A stretch of 64,000 nt of DNA from Sphingobacterium bovisgrunnientis (GCF_009829085.1 NZ_WUQY01000002.1:62001-126000), one strand, 5' to 3'. Counted from the stretch's first letter, positions 34,513 to 43,851 are shown. Made by a program: numbers and translations. The notes: a model not told the origin generated them from the sequence alone.

Positions 34513-35160
34513 TTATGCACGATTATTAATATTCATCGCAGACAACATATTTCCGTAAACTGCATTAAGTGAAGACAAATTTTTATTGAATGTCGAAACT
34601 TGCTCTTTAAATTGTTGCATATCAGCCGATGCTTCGTTGAATGTTTGCAAATCCGCCGCCGCACGCTCAAAGGCATGACTTAATTGCGAAGCTCCTGTTG
34701 ACGCGGCATTCAATTTGTCCGCAAATTGATTAGTAGCAGCGGCTGTATCAGCTACTTTTGAAATAGAGGCTACTTTGTCACTAAATGTTCGCAAACCATC
34801 ACCTAAGTTTCCAATCAAATTTTCGTCTATTTTAGCATTTTGCAACAGTTGATCAAGAGCGGCTGTGTTGCCTGTACTAACAGGCTGAGCGATAGCTACT
34901 GGTTGTACGCTACGTGCTGGAAGCTCCCCTGCAAAATCGTCATCCAATTCTGGGTAAACACGCGTCCAATCAACATCTTTCTCTGAAGCCATAAAGCCCA
35001 TAATGAAGAATAATAAAGCTTCAACCGCCAATCCAATTCCGATCATCCATTCTCCACCTTTAAAATGAAGAATCTTGAACATTAATCCTACAATAACCAC
35101 TGAAGCACCCCAATTTATTAATGTATTGATGCCGAAACCAAATTTGCTTTTCTTTGCCAT
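34513..35160 (-). CDS. gldL: Type IX secretion/gliding motor protein GldL (PorL)
   Basis: The 215-residue protein has two N-terminal membrane helices (about 14-32 and 38-58) and a cytoplasmic helical tail. Charged residues characteristic of the motor stator are present inside or next to the helices: Lys29, His32 and Glu47 (in GLAVEALLFF). These correspond to the proton-pathway residues described for Flavobacterium GldL. The tail (about 90-215) is coiled-coil-like. It sits between gldK and gldM, with spacings of 56 and 42 bp. Confidence 0.95.
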   Translation of the reverse strand: MAKKSKFGFGINTLINWGASVVIVGLMFKILHFKGGEWMIGIGLAVEALLFFIMGFMASEKDVDWTRVYPELDDDFAGELPARSVQPVAIAQPVSTGNTAALDQLLQNAKIDENLIGNLGDGLRTFSDKVASISKVADTAAATNQFADKLNAASTGASQLSHAFERAAADLQTFNEASADMQQFKEQVSTFNKNLSSLNAVYGNMLSAMNINNRA

Positions 35161-35216
35161 TTCTATTTAAAGTATTATAAGGTTAAATATTTTTTATGTT
35201 TAGTATATTAATAGTT

Positions 35217-36518
35217 CTATTTTAATGCTGAACCAGCTACTCTAGTTACTCCTCTAAATCCAATATAAGATTTTGATGTATCTTGATATTCATATTGACG
35301 AGTACCATTTTGCAAAAAGAAACCCACGTCTTTCCAAGAGCCTCCACGAATCACTTTTCGTTTCATGGTTGCCATTTCTTCATTTCTAGCAGAATAATTA
35401 TACGTCGGGTTCATATCATGCACATATGAATAACCTGATTCATCATAAGAAGATTGTGTCCATTCCGACACATTTCCCGCCATATTATAAAGTCCATAAT
35501 CATTTGGAAAATACGAATACACTGGAGCCGTATAAGCATAATTGTCACTCATGTAATCCCCTCTTCCTGGTTTGAAATTCGCCATTAAACAACCTCTCGC
35601 ATTTCGAGCTGTAGGACCACCCCAAGGAAATGGAGACCCCACACGTCCACCACGTGCAGCATACTCCCATTCTGCTTCAGTAGGTAACTGATAATCAAAT
35701 CGCTGAGGTCTTTTGTTTTTTATTGCTTGATTATTATATAATTGCGTACGCCATGCATTGAAGGCTTGTGCTTGTTTCCAAGACACACCAATAACAGGAT
35801 AATCATCATAAGAAGGGTGCGAGAAGTAACCCTTTACTAACGGCTCATTTGCGGCATAATGAAAGTCAGACATCCATACTGTAGTATCTGGATAGATACC
35901 TATCTTTTCTCTATATATAAAATCCGAACGTTTTTTATTTTTGTCATTCTTGTGGCGAATAGCATTTTCTAAATCATACCATTCGTAATGATAATTAATC
36001 AAACGAACGTCCATTTCATTTTTCCCAAAAAGCCTGTCCTCTCCTTGGTAGTACATACTTTCAATTCTCGACTTCACATTAGCATCAGTCGATTTCCAAG
36101 GAGATTGACGTTTAACCTTTTCCCAATCAATGTATTTTGTGTTGCTCTGTGCCTGAGTTTGTAAAAAGTATGAAGCATCACCTAAGTAATCTGTTACCAG
36201 TATAGAATCACGTACCCAATAAACAAATTGACGATATTCACTATTAGAAATTTCAGTGTCATCAATATAAAAAGGAGCGATAGTTACTTGACGGTTTTGC
36301 GCAGTTTGTGAGAAAGTGATATCCTCATCCGACTGTCCCATTATAAAAGTGCCACCAGGAACTAATACCATCCCATAGGGTGTTTTACTAGTCTTCAGTT
36401 TATCTAAGCGCACTCCAATTAATTCTCCATTTTTTGTAGATGTCTTACATCCAATAGTTAGTACGATTAATATAATACCGAAAATATACTTTAAAAATCT
36501 CAAATGATTTACAATCAT
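35217..36518 (-). CDS. gldK: Type IX secretion/gliding lipoprotein GldK (PorK)
   Basis: The 433-residue protein has a lipoprotein signal ending VLTIGCKTS (Cys about 24) and a formylglycine-generating-enzyme-like fold: MVLVPGGTFIMGQSDED, IDDTEISNSEYRQFVYW, YPVIGVSWKQAQAFNAWR, QLPTEAEWEYAARGG, GNVSEWTQSSYDES, VIRGGSWKD and GFRGVTR. GldK uses the fold structurally and joins GldN in the outer-membrane-associated ring. It is the first gene of gldK-L-M-N. Upstream is a terminator and 180 bp of noncoding DNA that should hold the operon promoter. Confidence 0.95.
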   Translation of the reverse strand: MIVNHLRFLKYIFGIILIVLTIGCKTSTKNGELIGVRLDKLKTSKTPYGMVLVPGGTFIMGQSDEDITFSQTAQNRQVTIAPFYIDDTEISNSEYRQFVYWVRDSILVTDYLGDASYFLQTQAQSNTKYIDWEKVKRQSPWKSTDANVKSRIESMYYQGEDRLFGKNEMDVRLINYHYEWYDLENAIRHKNDKNKKRSDFIYREKIGIYPDTTVWMSDFHYAANEPLVKGYFSHPSYDDYPVIGVSWKQAQAFNAWRTQLYNNQAIKNKRPQRFDYQLPTEAEWEYAARGGRVGSPFPWGGPTARNARGCLMANFKPGRGDYMSDNYAYTAPVYSYFPNDYGLYNMAGNVSEWTQSSYDESGYSYVHDMNPTYNYSARNEEMATMKRKVIRGGSWKDVGFFLQNGTRQYEYQDTSKSYIGFRGVTRVAGSALK

Positions 36519-36651
36519 AAGTCTATAGCAAAATAGGTTAGTTCAATATCTAATAATATTGAAATGTCATAAAAATAAGGTAATTATAGCATTTTAGAAA
36601 GTTTAATTAAAATTAATTAATAAACAATCTTCATCCTCCTGCTATAATAAA

Positions 36652-36681
36652 AAGGGTCAGTATTTAATTATACTGACCCTT
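36652..36681 (-). terminator. Terminator after the uroporphyrinogen-III synthase gene
   Basis: AAGGGTCAGTAT (36652-36663) and ATACTGACCCTT (36670-36681) form a perfect 12-bp stem with a 6-base loop, followed on the minus strand by UUUAUUAUAG. It ends the DUF4271-hemD unit and separates it from gldK. Confidence 0.82.
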
Positions 36682-36698
36682 CAACTATATTTTTACGG

Positions 36699-37466
36699 CT
36701 ACTTATTAACTAATTTTATATATTGCTCTACAGCCATAGTCATACTTGGTGCAACAGGTGTAGGTGCCGGAATATCTAAAATCAATCCCTTATCCAATAA
36801 CGCTTGTTGTGTAGAAGCACCAAAAGCTGCAATACGCGTATTGTTTTGAACAAAATCAGGGAAATTTTCATATAAAGACTGAACGCTCGATGGGCTGAAA
36901 AATACAATCACATCATAAAATACATCTTTTAAATCTGTTATGTCTGTAATAACAGTTTTAAACAACACAGCTGGTGTGAAATTATAACCATTTTCTTGAA
37001 GCCACTTTTGCGTTTCTTCATTAGCGACATCCGAACATGGGAAAAGGAATTTTTCTTTACTGTGCTTTTTCAATACTTCTTCCAAATCTTTAGCTGTCTG
37101 CTTTCCAAAGAAAATCTTACGCTTACGATACTGTATATATTTTTGCAAATAAAGCGCTATAGCTTCCGAAATACAGAAGTATTTCATCTCTGCAGAAACT
37201 TCAAAACGCATCTCTTCACAAACCCTGAAGAAGTGGTCTACAGCATTTTTACTCGTAAAGATTACTGCTGTATGTTCAGCGAAGTTGATCCTTTCTTTCC
37301 TAATCTCTTTTGCAGGTACTCCCTCCACATGTATAAACCCACGAAAATCTAACTTCAAGTTATATTTTTCTGCTAATGCGAAGTATGGTGACTTGTCATT
37401 TTCTGGTTTTGGCAACGTAACTAAGATACTTTTAACTTTCTTAGCTCTAGCAACATCAATCTGCAT
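36699..37466 (-). CDS. hemD: Uroporphyrinogen-III synthase family protein
   Basis: The 255-residue protein has the two-domain U3S layout with low sequence conservation typical of HemD. Key pieces are KSILVTLPKPEN, FAEHTAVIFTSKNAVDHFF, YFCISEAIALYLQKY, FLFPCSDVANEETQKWL, DVIVFFSPSSVQSLYENFP and RIAAFGASTQQALLDKG. HemD converts hydroxymethylbilane to uroporphyrinogen III, the branch point of tetrapyrrole synthesis. It follows the DUF4271 gene by about 10 bp, a pairing common in Bacteroidota. No other heme genes are nearby in the window. Confidence 0.87.
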   Translation of the reverse strand: MQIDVARAKKVKSILVTLPKPENDKSPYFALAEKYNLKLDFRGFIHVEGVPAKEIRKERINFAEHTAVIFTSKNAVDHFFRVCEEMRFEVSAEMKYFCISEAIALYLQKYIQYRKRKIFFGKQTAKDLEEVLKKHSKEKFLFPCSDVANEETQKWLQENGYNFTPAVLFKTVITDITDLKDVFYDVIVFFSPSSVQSLYENFPDFVQNNTRIAAFGASTQQALLDKGLILDIPAPTPVAPSMTMAVEQYIKLVNK

Positions 37467-37476
37467 AAACTTATCT

Positions 37477-38427
37477 TTAATTGTTTAGTGATTTCACTAA
37501 TATTAAAACCGGCGCTATTTCTAGAGCACAAAGATAGAGAATTAAATAAAAGATTGAAAACTTTAGATTACCTAATAAACTAAAAGCAGAACGAATAATA
37601 CGATAACTAAACAGCAAAATAGTGCTTACAATCAAGATTAACGCCAATACATCCAAATAATTATAAGGCAAAAAAACACCTAAAATTAAAATAGGAATAA
37701 GAATTAGTAAGCTATTAAAGTACACGATATATAAAACAGTGATGTAATCTCTGGCTATACGCTTTGCCTCAAATATGAGAGATATAATTCGGATAAGTAG
37801 AAATTTAGCTACAAACAAGAAACCAATAACTAAAGAAATACGCCCAAAATTATTCAATGTCAAAAAAAGCGTATCCTCTTTGGCACTGAAATATAGAACA
37901 ACAAATAAGCCTAAGGAAAAACTAAAAATAATATATAAAAAGATATATGGCCAAGAAGTTAAGACATTATCCTCCTTACTTATTTGCGCGAGTACCCTTT
38001 CGTTAAAATAGCCGTAAATAATATTTAAAAATGTAGGATAAAAGAAAATTCGAACCAAACCAAAACTTATCAAAATCAACAAAAGAATACCAACAAGCCA
38101 AGCTGGACGATTCGATTTATCAATCAGTGGAGAAGCAATTCTTGTTTTTTTAAGCTTATCCATTTTAGCAAACCAAGCACCTAGATCGGTGTATTCTATT
38201 TCGATAATCCGCAACACGCTATCTTGTATAGGATTATGATTTAGCCTCTCAGAAGTGTCAAGAAAAATATAGTCAAACGATTTGACATAAGAGCTATCAA
38301 TAGCTGAATTATCGTGATTAACTATAGTACTGTCCGTTTGAGAGAACGCTGTATCTAAGGAAAACGCATTACTCCTGCAAGAGAATAACAAAAACAAAAA
38401 CAACAGGATATGTTGCTTATTTTTCAT
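37477..38427 (-). CDS. DUF4271 membrane protein
   Basis: The protein (316 residues from ATG 38427) begins with a signal-like hydrophobic stretch ending FLLFSCRSNAFS. A soluble region of about 90 residues follows, then about six membrane helices with charged loops (KFLLIRIISLIFEAKRIARDYI). It fits the DUF4271 family, whose members usually lie next to hemD in Bacteroidota. The function is unknown. The in-frame ATG at 38457 adds ten residues before the signal and is less likely. Its transcription diverges from the glycosylase gene on the plus strand. Confidence 0.78.
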   Translation of the reverse strand: MKNKQHILLFLFLLFSCRSNAFSLDTAFSQTDSTIVNHDNSAIDSSYVKSFDYIFLDTSERLNHNPIQDSVLRIIEIEYTDLGAWFAKMDKLKKTRIASPLIDKSNRPAWLVGILLLILISFGLVRIFFYPTFLNIIYGYFNERVLAQISKEDNVLTSWPYIFLYIIFSFSLGLFVVLYFSAKEDTLFLTLNNFGRISLVIGFLFVAKFLLIRIISLIFEAKRIARDYITVLYIVYFNSLLILIPILILGVFLPYNYLDVLALILIVSTILLFSYRIIRSAFSLLGNLKFSIFYLILYLCALEIAPVLILVKSLNN

Positions 38428-38502
38428 AATTTGCCTTAAAAAATCATTCCTTAACATACGATCTCAAAGGTATGATTTTGTACTAAATATTTAAACACAA
38501 AA

Positions 38503-39069
38503 ATGGCAACAACAACAAAACGCTGTCCGTGGTGCGGAGAAGACCCTCTTTATGTAGACTATCACGATAAGGAATGGGGTAAACAAGTGACTGATGATAA
38601 AACACTATTCGAATTTTTAATTTTAGAATCTGCTCAAGCGGGTTTAAGTTGGTACACCATTTTAAAAAGAAGGGAAGGATATCGAAAATTATTTGCAGAT
38701 TTTGATGTTGAACAAGTCTCACAATTTACAAATGATGACGTCGAAAGAATAGTTCTAGATGAAAGCATTATTCGACATCGCGGAAAAATAGAAGCAGCTA
38801 TAAATAATGCTAAAATATTCATAGAAATTCAAAAAGAGTTTGGCTCATTTTATAATTATTTATATCAATTCTTACCTAATCAACAGCGCATAGAAAATAA
38901 CATTGCAACAATGAAGGACATTGTACCGGAATCCGCAGAATCAAAAGCTATAGCAAAAGATTTGAAAAAACGTGGGGTAAAGTTTTTCGGGAGCACTATC
39001 TGCTATGCTTATATGCAAGCAGTTGGTATGGTAAATGATCACCTTACAAATTGTGACTTTAGGAACTAA
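38503..39069 (+). CDS. tag: DNA-3-methyladenine glycosylase I
   Basis: The 188-residue base-excision-repair enzyme removes 3-methyladenine from DNA. Family landmarks are KRCPWCGEDPLYVDYHDKEWG at the N-terminus (zinc-binding Cys and His, and the conserved Trp), LFEFLILESAQAGLSWYTILKRREGYR with the helix-hairpin-helix region, and the C-terminal KFFGSTICYAYMQAVGMVNDH, which with NCDF supplies the remaining zinc ligands. Length equals that of E. coli Tag (187). Its stop overlaps the convergent hpt gene by four bases. Confidence 0.95.
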   Translation: MATTTKRCPWCGEDPLYVDYHDKEWGKQVTDDKTLFEFLILESAQAGLSWYTILKRREGYRKLFADFDVEQVSQFTNDDVERIVLDESIIRHRGKIEAAINNAKIFIEIQKEFGSFYNYLYQFLPNQQRIENNIATMKDIVPESAESKAIAKDLKKRGVKFFGSTICYAYMQAVGMVNDHLTNCDFRN

Positions 39070-39611
39070 TCTCCTAAAGTCACTTCTCTATAAATATCTT
39101 TTAGGTTTCTGAATTTCCCATTATAATCTAATCCATAGCCTATTACAAATTCCTTTTCAATTTCGAACCCTACATATTCAATTTGATCGAAATCGTATTG
39201 TAGGCAAGAGGGCTTCAATAAAAGTGTACAAACCGCAACCTCCCTTACTCCTTCTCTTTGCAACGCATCAATTGTATATTTCAAAGAATTGCCACTATCT
39301 ACCACATCTTCCACAACAATTACATTCCGATCTTTTATATCTATCCCAACCCCTATCAATTGAGATAAATCCCCTTGTTCAGTACCATGATAAGAGGAAA
39401 GTTTTACAAAACTCATTTCGCTGTCGATCTCAATTTCTTTCATCAAATCTGCCATAAACATGAAGCACCCATTCAGCACACCAATAAAAACAGGATTTTT
39501 GTCTTCGTATTTTAAATTAATATCGATAGCAATTAAACGTATTCTTTTTTTGATTTGTTCATAATCGATAAAAGGCTCAAATCGCAGCTCATCAATCTCA
39601 ATTATTTTCAT
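39066..39611 (-). CDS. hpt: Hypoxanthine phosphoribosyltransferase
   Basis: The 181-residue purine salvage enzyme makes IMP (and often GMP) from hypoxanthine or guanine and PRPP. It has the PPi loop region PVFIGVLNGCFMFMADLM, the flexible-loop SFVKLSSYHG, the PRPP-binding motif VIVVEDVVDSGNSLKYT, and EKEFVIGYGLDYNGKFRNL near the end. The start overlaps the preceding transglycosylase gene by 14 bases, so translation may be coupled. It is convergent with tag. Confidence 0.94.
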   Translation of the reverse strand: MKIIEIDELRFEPFIDYEQIKKRIRLIAIDINLKYEDKNPVFIGVLNGCFMFMADLMKEIEIDSEMSFVKLSSYHGTEQGDLSQLIGVGIDIKDRNVIVVEDVVDSGNSLKYTIDALQREGVREVAVCTLLLKPSCLQYDFDQIEYVGFEIEKEFVIGYGLDYNGKFRNLKDIYREVTLGD

Positions 39612-41649
39612 TCTTGTCCCCCATTAATTTTTCTAGTATAGATTTTCTAGAATTCTCTATCGATTCAATCTCACGCATGAACAATTCATGCTCATCAATT
39701 ATATCTAGTGAAGTATCCCGAACAGCAGGAGCTTTTGGTCGAAGAGCAGGCTGCAATACAACTTGATAGAACCCGTAATTTTCTGGAACAGCCACATCAT
39801 TTAGCTCACCTAGTTTATGCATAATAGAACCATAGGTATTAAAATGACGTTGCACCCAAGGTTTTAAATGTCCGGTGTATTCAAAAGAAGTCAAACCTGT
39901 CTTTGGTCGCGGAATTATGCTAGACAAAAACAAACTTTCTCCTATATTTAGTTCTTCAGGCTGCTTTTTAAAATAATAATCGGCAGCCTCTGTGATTCCG
40001 TAAACATTATGCCCCCATTCAATTACGTTAAGATAGATTTCAAATAGTCTATCTTTGCTTACGCGGCCAGAAGATTCCATTAACCAGACCAATAATATCT
40101 CTTCAAATTTTCGATTTAATGTTTTCTTTCTGTGTAGAAAGACATTTTTGATCAGTTGCATGGAGATTGTACTTGCCCCACGTTTAAATTTCTTTTCTTT
40201 AATATTTGTTGCAATTGATAATTTGAATGCTTCTTCTTCAAATCCATTGTGCTTATAAAAAAAAGGATCTTCCGTATTTCTTACGGTTGTTTTTAATACA
40301 TATGGGATTTGATCTAACCTCTTAAATTTAGGATTCTCAGGTCCAACAGCAAAACGTTTTACTAATACTGTATCATTGTAGGCATCATATATAAATGACG
40401 AATTCAGCGAATCAATGTTTGCTTGCCCCCAAGAAATCACTTTTAAATCTTCATCATCAATTTTGGATTCAAATATTAAGTCATCTGGTTTATCCAGATT
40501 TACAGAGAAATCTAAGTCATAAGCTATACTCCCTTCCACTTTAACACCCTCCACATTCTGAAACAAACCATTAGGAATAGCATCAAAAAAATCTTGAGCT
40601 TGAAACATTCCTGTGTGAATGGCTAGATCAAATTGCTTTGTTGGTTTTAAAGTAAGTTTGATTTGAGGAGATATAGAAAAATCTTTAATTCGAATCGTCG
40701 AGTATTCACGCAATGCGACATAATTATCTGCAAATTGCAAACCACCTTCCATTTCTGCACTAGGCAACACAATTGTGGAATCAGACAACCTACGATGATT
40801 TATTTTTAAATTTTCATATGCGAAAACACCATCAACCTCCAACAAATTTTTTTTGATTTTTATTATATCTTGCAGATCAAAAATTAGCTTATCAAAACTT
40901 ACGGACAAACCAAACTTACTGCGTAAAAATGGTAATTCGACATCTGCTTCTTTTGAGGAAACCTCTACACGCATACGCTGTGATCCTGCATTGACCTTCC
41001 CCGTAAGTATCCATTCAGCTTCATGATCATTCAAGAACACGGAAGATTCGAACTTACCAGAATTCATAATTGCCTCTGGAACATGCACTTGTTGTGAAAT
41101 TTTATCATCCGTGTATGAAAGCACAAAATTTTTTAAAGTTAAATCATCAGGTACGGTGGCGAAAAACTGCTTACTTAATCTTTCTGCCAAGTCCGCAAAG
41201 CCCTTAGATTCTGATTTATCCTTTTGTTCAGTAACACTTTTGCGTTTTTTGAAAATAAAATCGTAATTGCTGATAGAATCTTTCTTTACAAAAGTAAGTG
41301 AACCATTTTCTACACCAATAGCCCCGATCTCAATATTACCAATCAACAATGGCAATACACGAACTGAAACTGAAAAAGACTCCATAGAAGCGAGTGTGTC
41401 TCTATTTTCAGGAATAATTAACAAATTTTTAAATTCCACAGTTGTAAATCCAGAAAAATAATATTTATCAACTGTAAAAGTTACATCGTAATCATTCTTC
41501 AATTTTTGTTGAACCTTATAAATCGCTTTATCTAGCAGACCTTGACGTTTAGACATACCTATTGCAAATCCACCAACTAGAATTACGATTACTGCGACAC
41601 CAACAATTAAAAACCATTTATTGCGTTTTCTTGAAAAGAAACTACCCAT
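39598..41649 (-). CDS. Membrane-anchored AsmA-like protein with C-terminal GT51 transglycosylase domain
   Basis: The 683-residue protein has one N-terminal membrane helix (about 12-32), about 400 residues of beta-rich AsmA-like periplasmic sequence, and a GT51 peptidoglycan glycosyltransferase domain from about 440 to 600. The GT51 motifs are complete: EDPFFYKHNGF (catalytic Glu near 460), GASTISMQLIKN, RKFEEILLVWLMES, YLNVIEWG and YGITEAADYYF. There is no transpeptidase domain, so it would polymerise lipid II only, like MtgA, but with a long extra stalk. An AsmA-like region fused to GT51 is unusual outside Bacteroidota. It overlaps hpt by 14 bases. Confidence 0.82.
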   Translation of the reverse strand: MGSFFSRKRNKWFLIVGVAVIVILVGGFAIGMSKRQGLLDKAIYKVQQKLKNDYDVTFTVDKYYFSGFTTVEFKNLLIIPENRDTLASMESFSVSVRVLPLLIGNIEIGAIGVENGSLTFVKKDSISNYDFIFKKRKSVTEQKDKSESKGFADLAERLSKQFFATVPDDLTLKNFVLSYTDDKISQQVHVPEAIMNSGKFESSVFLNDHEAEWILTGKVNAGSQRMRVEVSSKEADVELPFLRSKFGLSVSFDKLIFDLQDIIKIKKNLLEVDGVFAYENLKINHRRLSDSTIVLPSAEMEGGLQFADNYVALREYSTIRIKDFSISPQIKLTLKPTKQFDLAIHTGMFQAQDFFDAIPNGLFQNVEGVKVEGSIAYDLDFSVNLDKPDDLIFESKIDDEDLKVISWGQANIDSLNSSFIYDAYNDTVLVKRFAVGPENPKFKRLDQIPYVLKTTVRNTEDPFFYKHNGFEEEAFKLSIATNIKEKKFKRGASTISMQLIKNVFLHRKKTLNRKFEEILLVWLMESSGRVSKDRLFEIYLNVIEWGHNVYGITEAADYYFKKQPEELNIGESLFLSSIIPRPKTGLTSFEYTGHLKPWVQRHFNTYGSIMHKLGELNDVAVPENYGFYQVVLQPALRPKAPAVRDTSLDIIDEHELFMREIESIENSRKSILEKLMGDKNENN

Positions 41650-41722
41650 AAATCATAGTACTTAAAATTCTGACTAAAAATAGAGTTTTAAATTTGAATA
41701 CTTTATTATCAAAATAAAAAAA

Positions 41723-41747
41723 GCTATACTTCATTACAAAGTATAGC
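41723..41747 (-). terminator. Terminator after the interrupted outer-membrane protein gene
   Basis: GCTATACTT (41723-41731) and AAGTATAGC (41739-41747) form a 9-bp stem. The minus-strand RNA continues in a run of six or more U residues, and A-rich sequence on the other side would also serve a plus-strand transcript. Confidence 0.8.
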
Positions 41748-41775
41748 CTTTTTTAACTAAATTATATATTCCAAA

Positions 41776-42570
41776 TTAGAATTTATACGCTATTGATAAT
41801 CCGCTACGGATATTGCCCCAAGGACTTTTATTCAAAGTAATGTCCGCACCATTTGCATGAACGTTGTAATCCATCTTAAACTTCAGTGGTAAGTCATTTA
41901 AACTTTCCTTCAAGTCACCTAATTGATCTCGTAATCCGGCTTGTTCATCTGCGTTTAACGCCATCTTACCCGCGAGATTGCCTTTCGACATTCCATAACC
42001 TGGCCCAATAATTCTCCAGTCTAAGAAAATATTATCCTTTAATCTGAAGTTAATACCAGCAGAAATACCAGCTGTAACAGTAGTCAAATCTCCTTTCAAA
42101 CTAATAGTTTCTTCACGATCATATACCATTTGACCTTGATATTCAATGGATACATCATAAGTATAAGGCGCTGATTAATTGAATTTTGCATATTTAACGT
42201 AGGGTGCCAAATAAAATCCTTGACCATAACCCTTTTTAGAAAGATAATATTTAAACTCTGGAACTATAGCGGTGCTAGATGATTTCATTCCATCCAACAA
42301 AGAATTAACTTCTGCATCATCGACAATGTCCATAATGCGGGATTTGAATGGTAATTCACTTTCTGGACGTAAATTAAGTGCTACACCTACTGCAAATTTT
42401 TCACTTAAAACACGTTCGTACTCCACTGAAATCTTTCCGCCAAGTAGGGGCAATAAATTTAATTTCACAAAATTAGGCTGCTCTAATGTATTCTCTATTT
42501 CTACAGTTTCTTGAGCATTGACACCAATAATTGAAATAGCCAATGCTATTGTTAATAATATGTTTTTCAT
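41776..42570 (-). pseudogene. Outer-membrane beta-barrel protein gene interrupted by one in-frame stop
   Basis: Two open segments lie in the same minus-strand frame: 42175-42570 (131 residues with a signal peptide ending VNAQ) and 41776-42129. They are separated only by a TAA at 42175-42177 and fifteen codons that translate sensibly (SAPYTYDVSIEYQGQ). The whole reading is 265 codons. The joined protein looks like a small beta-barrel of the DUF3575/OmpW-like type found in Bacteroidota: KLNLLPLLGGKISVEYERVL, KSSSTAIVPEFKYYLSKKG, then FYLAPYVKY before the stop and the terminal NIRSGLSIAYKF after it. Everything but the stop appears intact, so decay is recent, or the base is a sequencing error or a readthrough site. 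A terminator follows the last segment. Confidence 0.75.
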
Positions 42571-42718
42571 CTAATGGTTATTAAAGTTTGGTTTAAAAAA
42601 CAAAAATAAACATTCCTAAATGTGAATGAATAAAAATATTCCTACACTTTTAAAAATACCTAGTTATCGGTACTTAATATTCAAACAAAGAAATGACAGG
42701 TTTATTTACCTTAATTCT

Positions 42719-42726
42719 TAGCTTTG
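42719..42726 (+). promoter_or_regulatory. mrp promoter -7 element
   Basis: TAGCTTTG matches the Bacteroidota -7 consensus TAnnTTTG exactly and lies 21 bases before the ATG at 42748, supporting that start rather than the in-frame TTG at 42739. Confidence 0.5.
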
Positions 42727-42747
42727 TACTATTAGAAATTGCAAACC

Positions 42748-43809
42748 ATGACTATTACGCAAGAACAAGTATTACATGCATTAAGTCATGTGGAAGAACC
42801 TGATTTGAAGAAGGATCTGGTTACGCTTCACATGATTCAAAATATTGAAATTTTCCCTAATAAAGTCAAATTCGACGTGGTATTAACTACGCCAGCTTGC
42901 CCTTTAAAAGGACATATTGAACACGCTTGTCGCAATGCTATCGCATTATTTATAAGCAAAGAAGTAGAAGTAGAAATCAACATGACCTCGCGAGTAACCA
43001 GTGTTGATCCAAACCAACTTAAAGGAATCAAAAATATAATCTTAGTTTCTTCTGGTAAAGGAGGGGTAGGAAAATCTACTGTCGCAAGTAATTTAGCCTT
43101 AGCCTTAGCAAGTAAAGGTGCCAAAACAGGACTTTTGGACGCAGATATTTATGGTCCATCACTGCCAATAATGTTTGGTCTTGAAGGTGCTAAACCAATG
43201 GCTTCTCAATTACCGGACGGATCTACTAAAATCGAGCCTATCGAAAAGTTTGGTCTTAAATTGCTTTCAATAGGTTTTTTTACAGATCCAAATCAGCCTA
43301 TTCCATGGAGAGGACCTATGGCAACATCTGCTATCAAGCAGTTATTCAATGATGCAGATTGGGGTGAATTAGACTATTTGGTTGTTGACATGCCTCCAGG
43401 CACAGGAGATATTCACATTACAGTATCGCAAACTTACCCAATTTCAGGTGCCGTAATCGTGACAACACCACAGAATGTTGCGCTTGCTGACGCCATAAAA
43501 GGTATCGGAATGTATAAGATGGAAGGAATTAATGTTCCTATACTTGGTATTGTAGAAAATATGGCATATTTCACGCCAGCAGAATTACCTGACAACAAAT
43601 ATTACATCTTCGGTAAAGAGGGCGGTAGACGTTTAGCTGAAGAAAACCAAATTCCATTTTTAGGAGAAGTTCCGTTAGTAAAATCTGTAGCTGACGCTGG
43701 AGATAACGGTTTCCCAATTGTATTAGACAGCGAAGATACTATCGGAGAAGCTTACAGAAATATTGCCGGCAGAGTAGCTCAAGAATTGAGTATCTTGGCG
43801 AATAGGTAG
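42748..43809 (+). CDS. Mrp/NBP35-family iron-sulfur cluster carrier ATPase
   Basis: The protein (353 residues from ATG 42748) has an N-terminal MIP18/DUF59-like domain (about 1-90, with PACPLKGHIEHACRNAI) and a P-loop NTPase domain starting IILVSSGKGGVGKSTVASNLA, the deviant Walker A with two Lys. DADIYGPSLPIMFG, DYLVVDMPPGTGDIHITV, TTPQNVALADAIKGI and VENMAYF follow. Members (Mrp/ApbC) assemble or deliver Fe-S clusters. The C-x-x-C pair usual in many homologues after VENM is not present here (VENMAYFTPAEL), as in several Bacteroidota proteins. The gene is single, with a promoter and a strong terminator. Confidence 0.92.
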   Translation: MTITQEQVLHALSHVEEPDLKKDLVTLHMIQNIEIFPNKVKFDVVLTTPACPLKGHIEHACRNAIALFISKEVEVEINMTSRVTSVDPNQLKGIKNIILVSSGKGGVGKSTVASNLALALASKGAKTGLLDADIYGPSLPIMFGLEGAKPMASQLPDGSTKIEPIEKFGLKLLSIGFFTDPNQPIPWRGPMATSAIKQLFNDADWGELDYLVVDMPPGTGDIHITVSQTYPISGAVIVTTPQNVALADAIKGIGMYKMEGINVPILGIVENMAYFTPAELPDNKYYIFGKEGGRRLAEENQIPFLGEVPLVKSVADAGDNGFPIVLDSEDTIGEAYRNIAGRVAQELSILANR

Positions 43810-43813
43810 AAAT

Positions 43814-43851
43814 AAATTGAGCTCTGAAAAATAAATTTCAGAGCTCAATTT
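43814..43851. terminator. Bidirectional terminator between mrp and the first susD-like gene
   Basis: A perfect 16-bp inverted repeat (43814-43829 and 43836-43851) with a 6-base loop begins five bases after the mrp stop and serves the convergent susD-like gene as well. Confidence 0.85.

Noticed and set aside
42739-42747. TTG start for the Mrp-like ATPase.
   Set aside because: The ATG at 42748 gives the usual family N-terminus and stands at a sensible distance from the promoter box.
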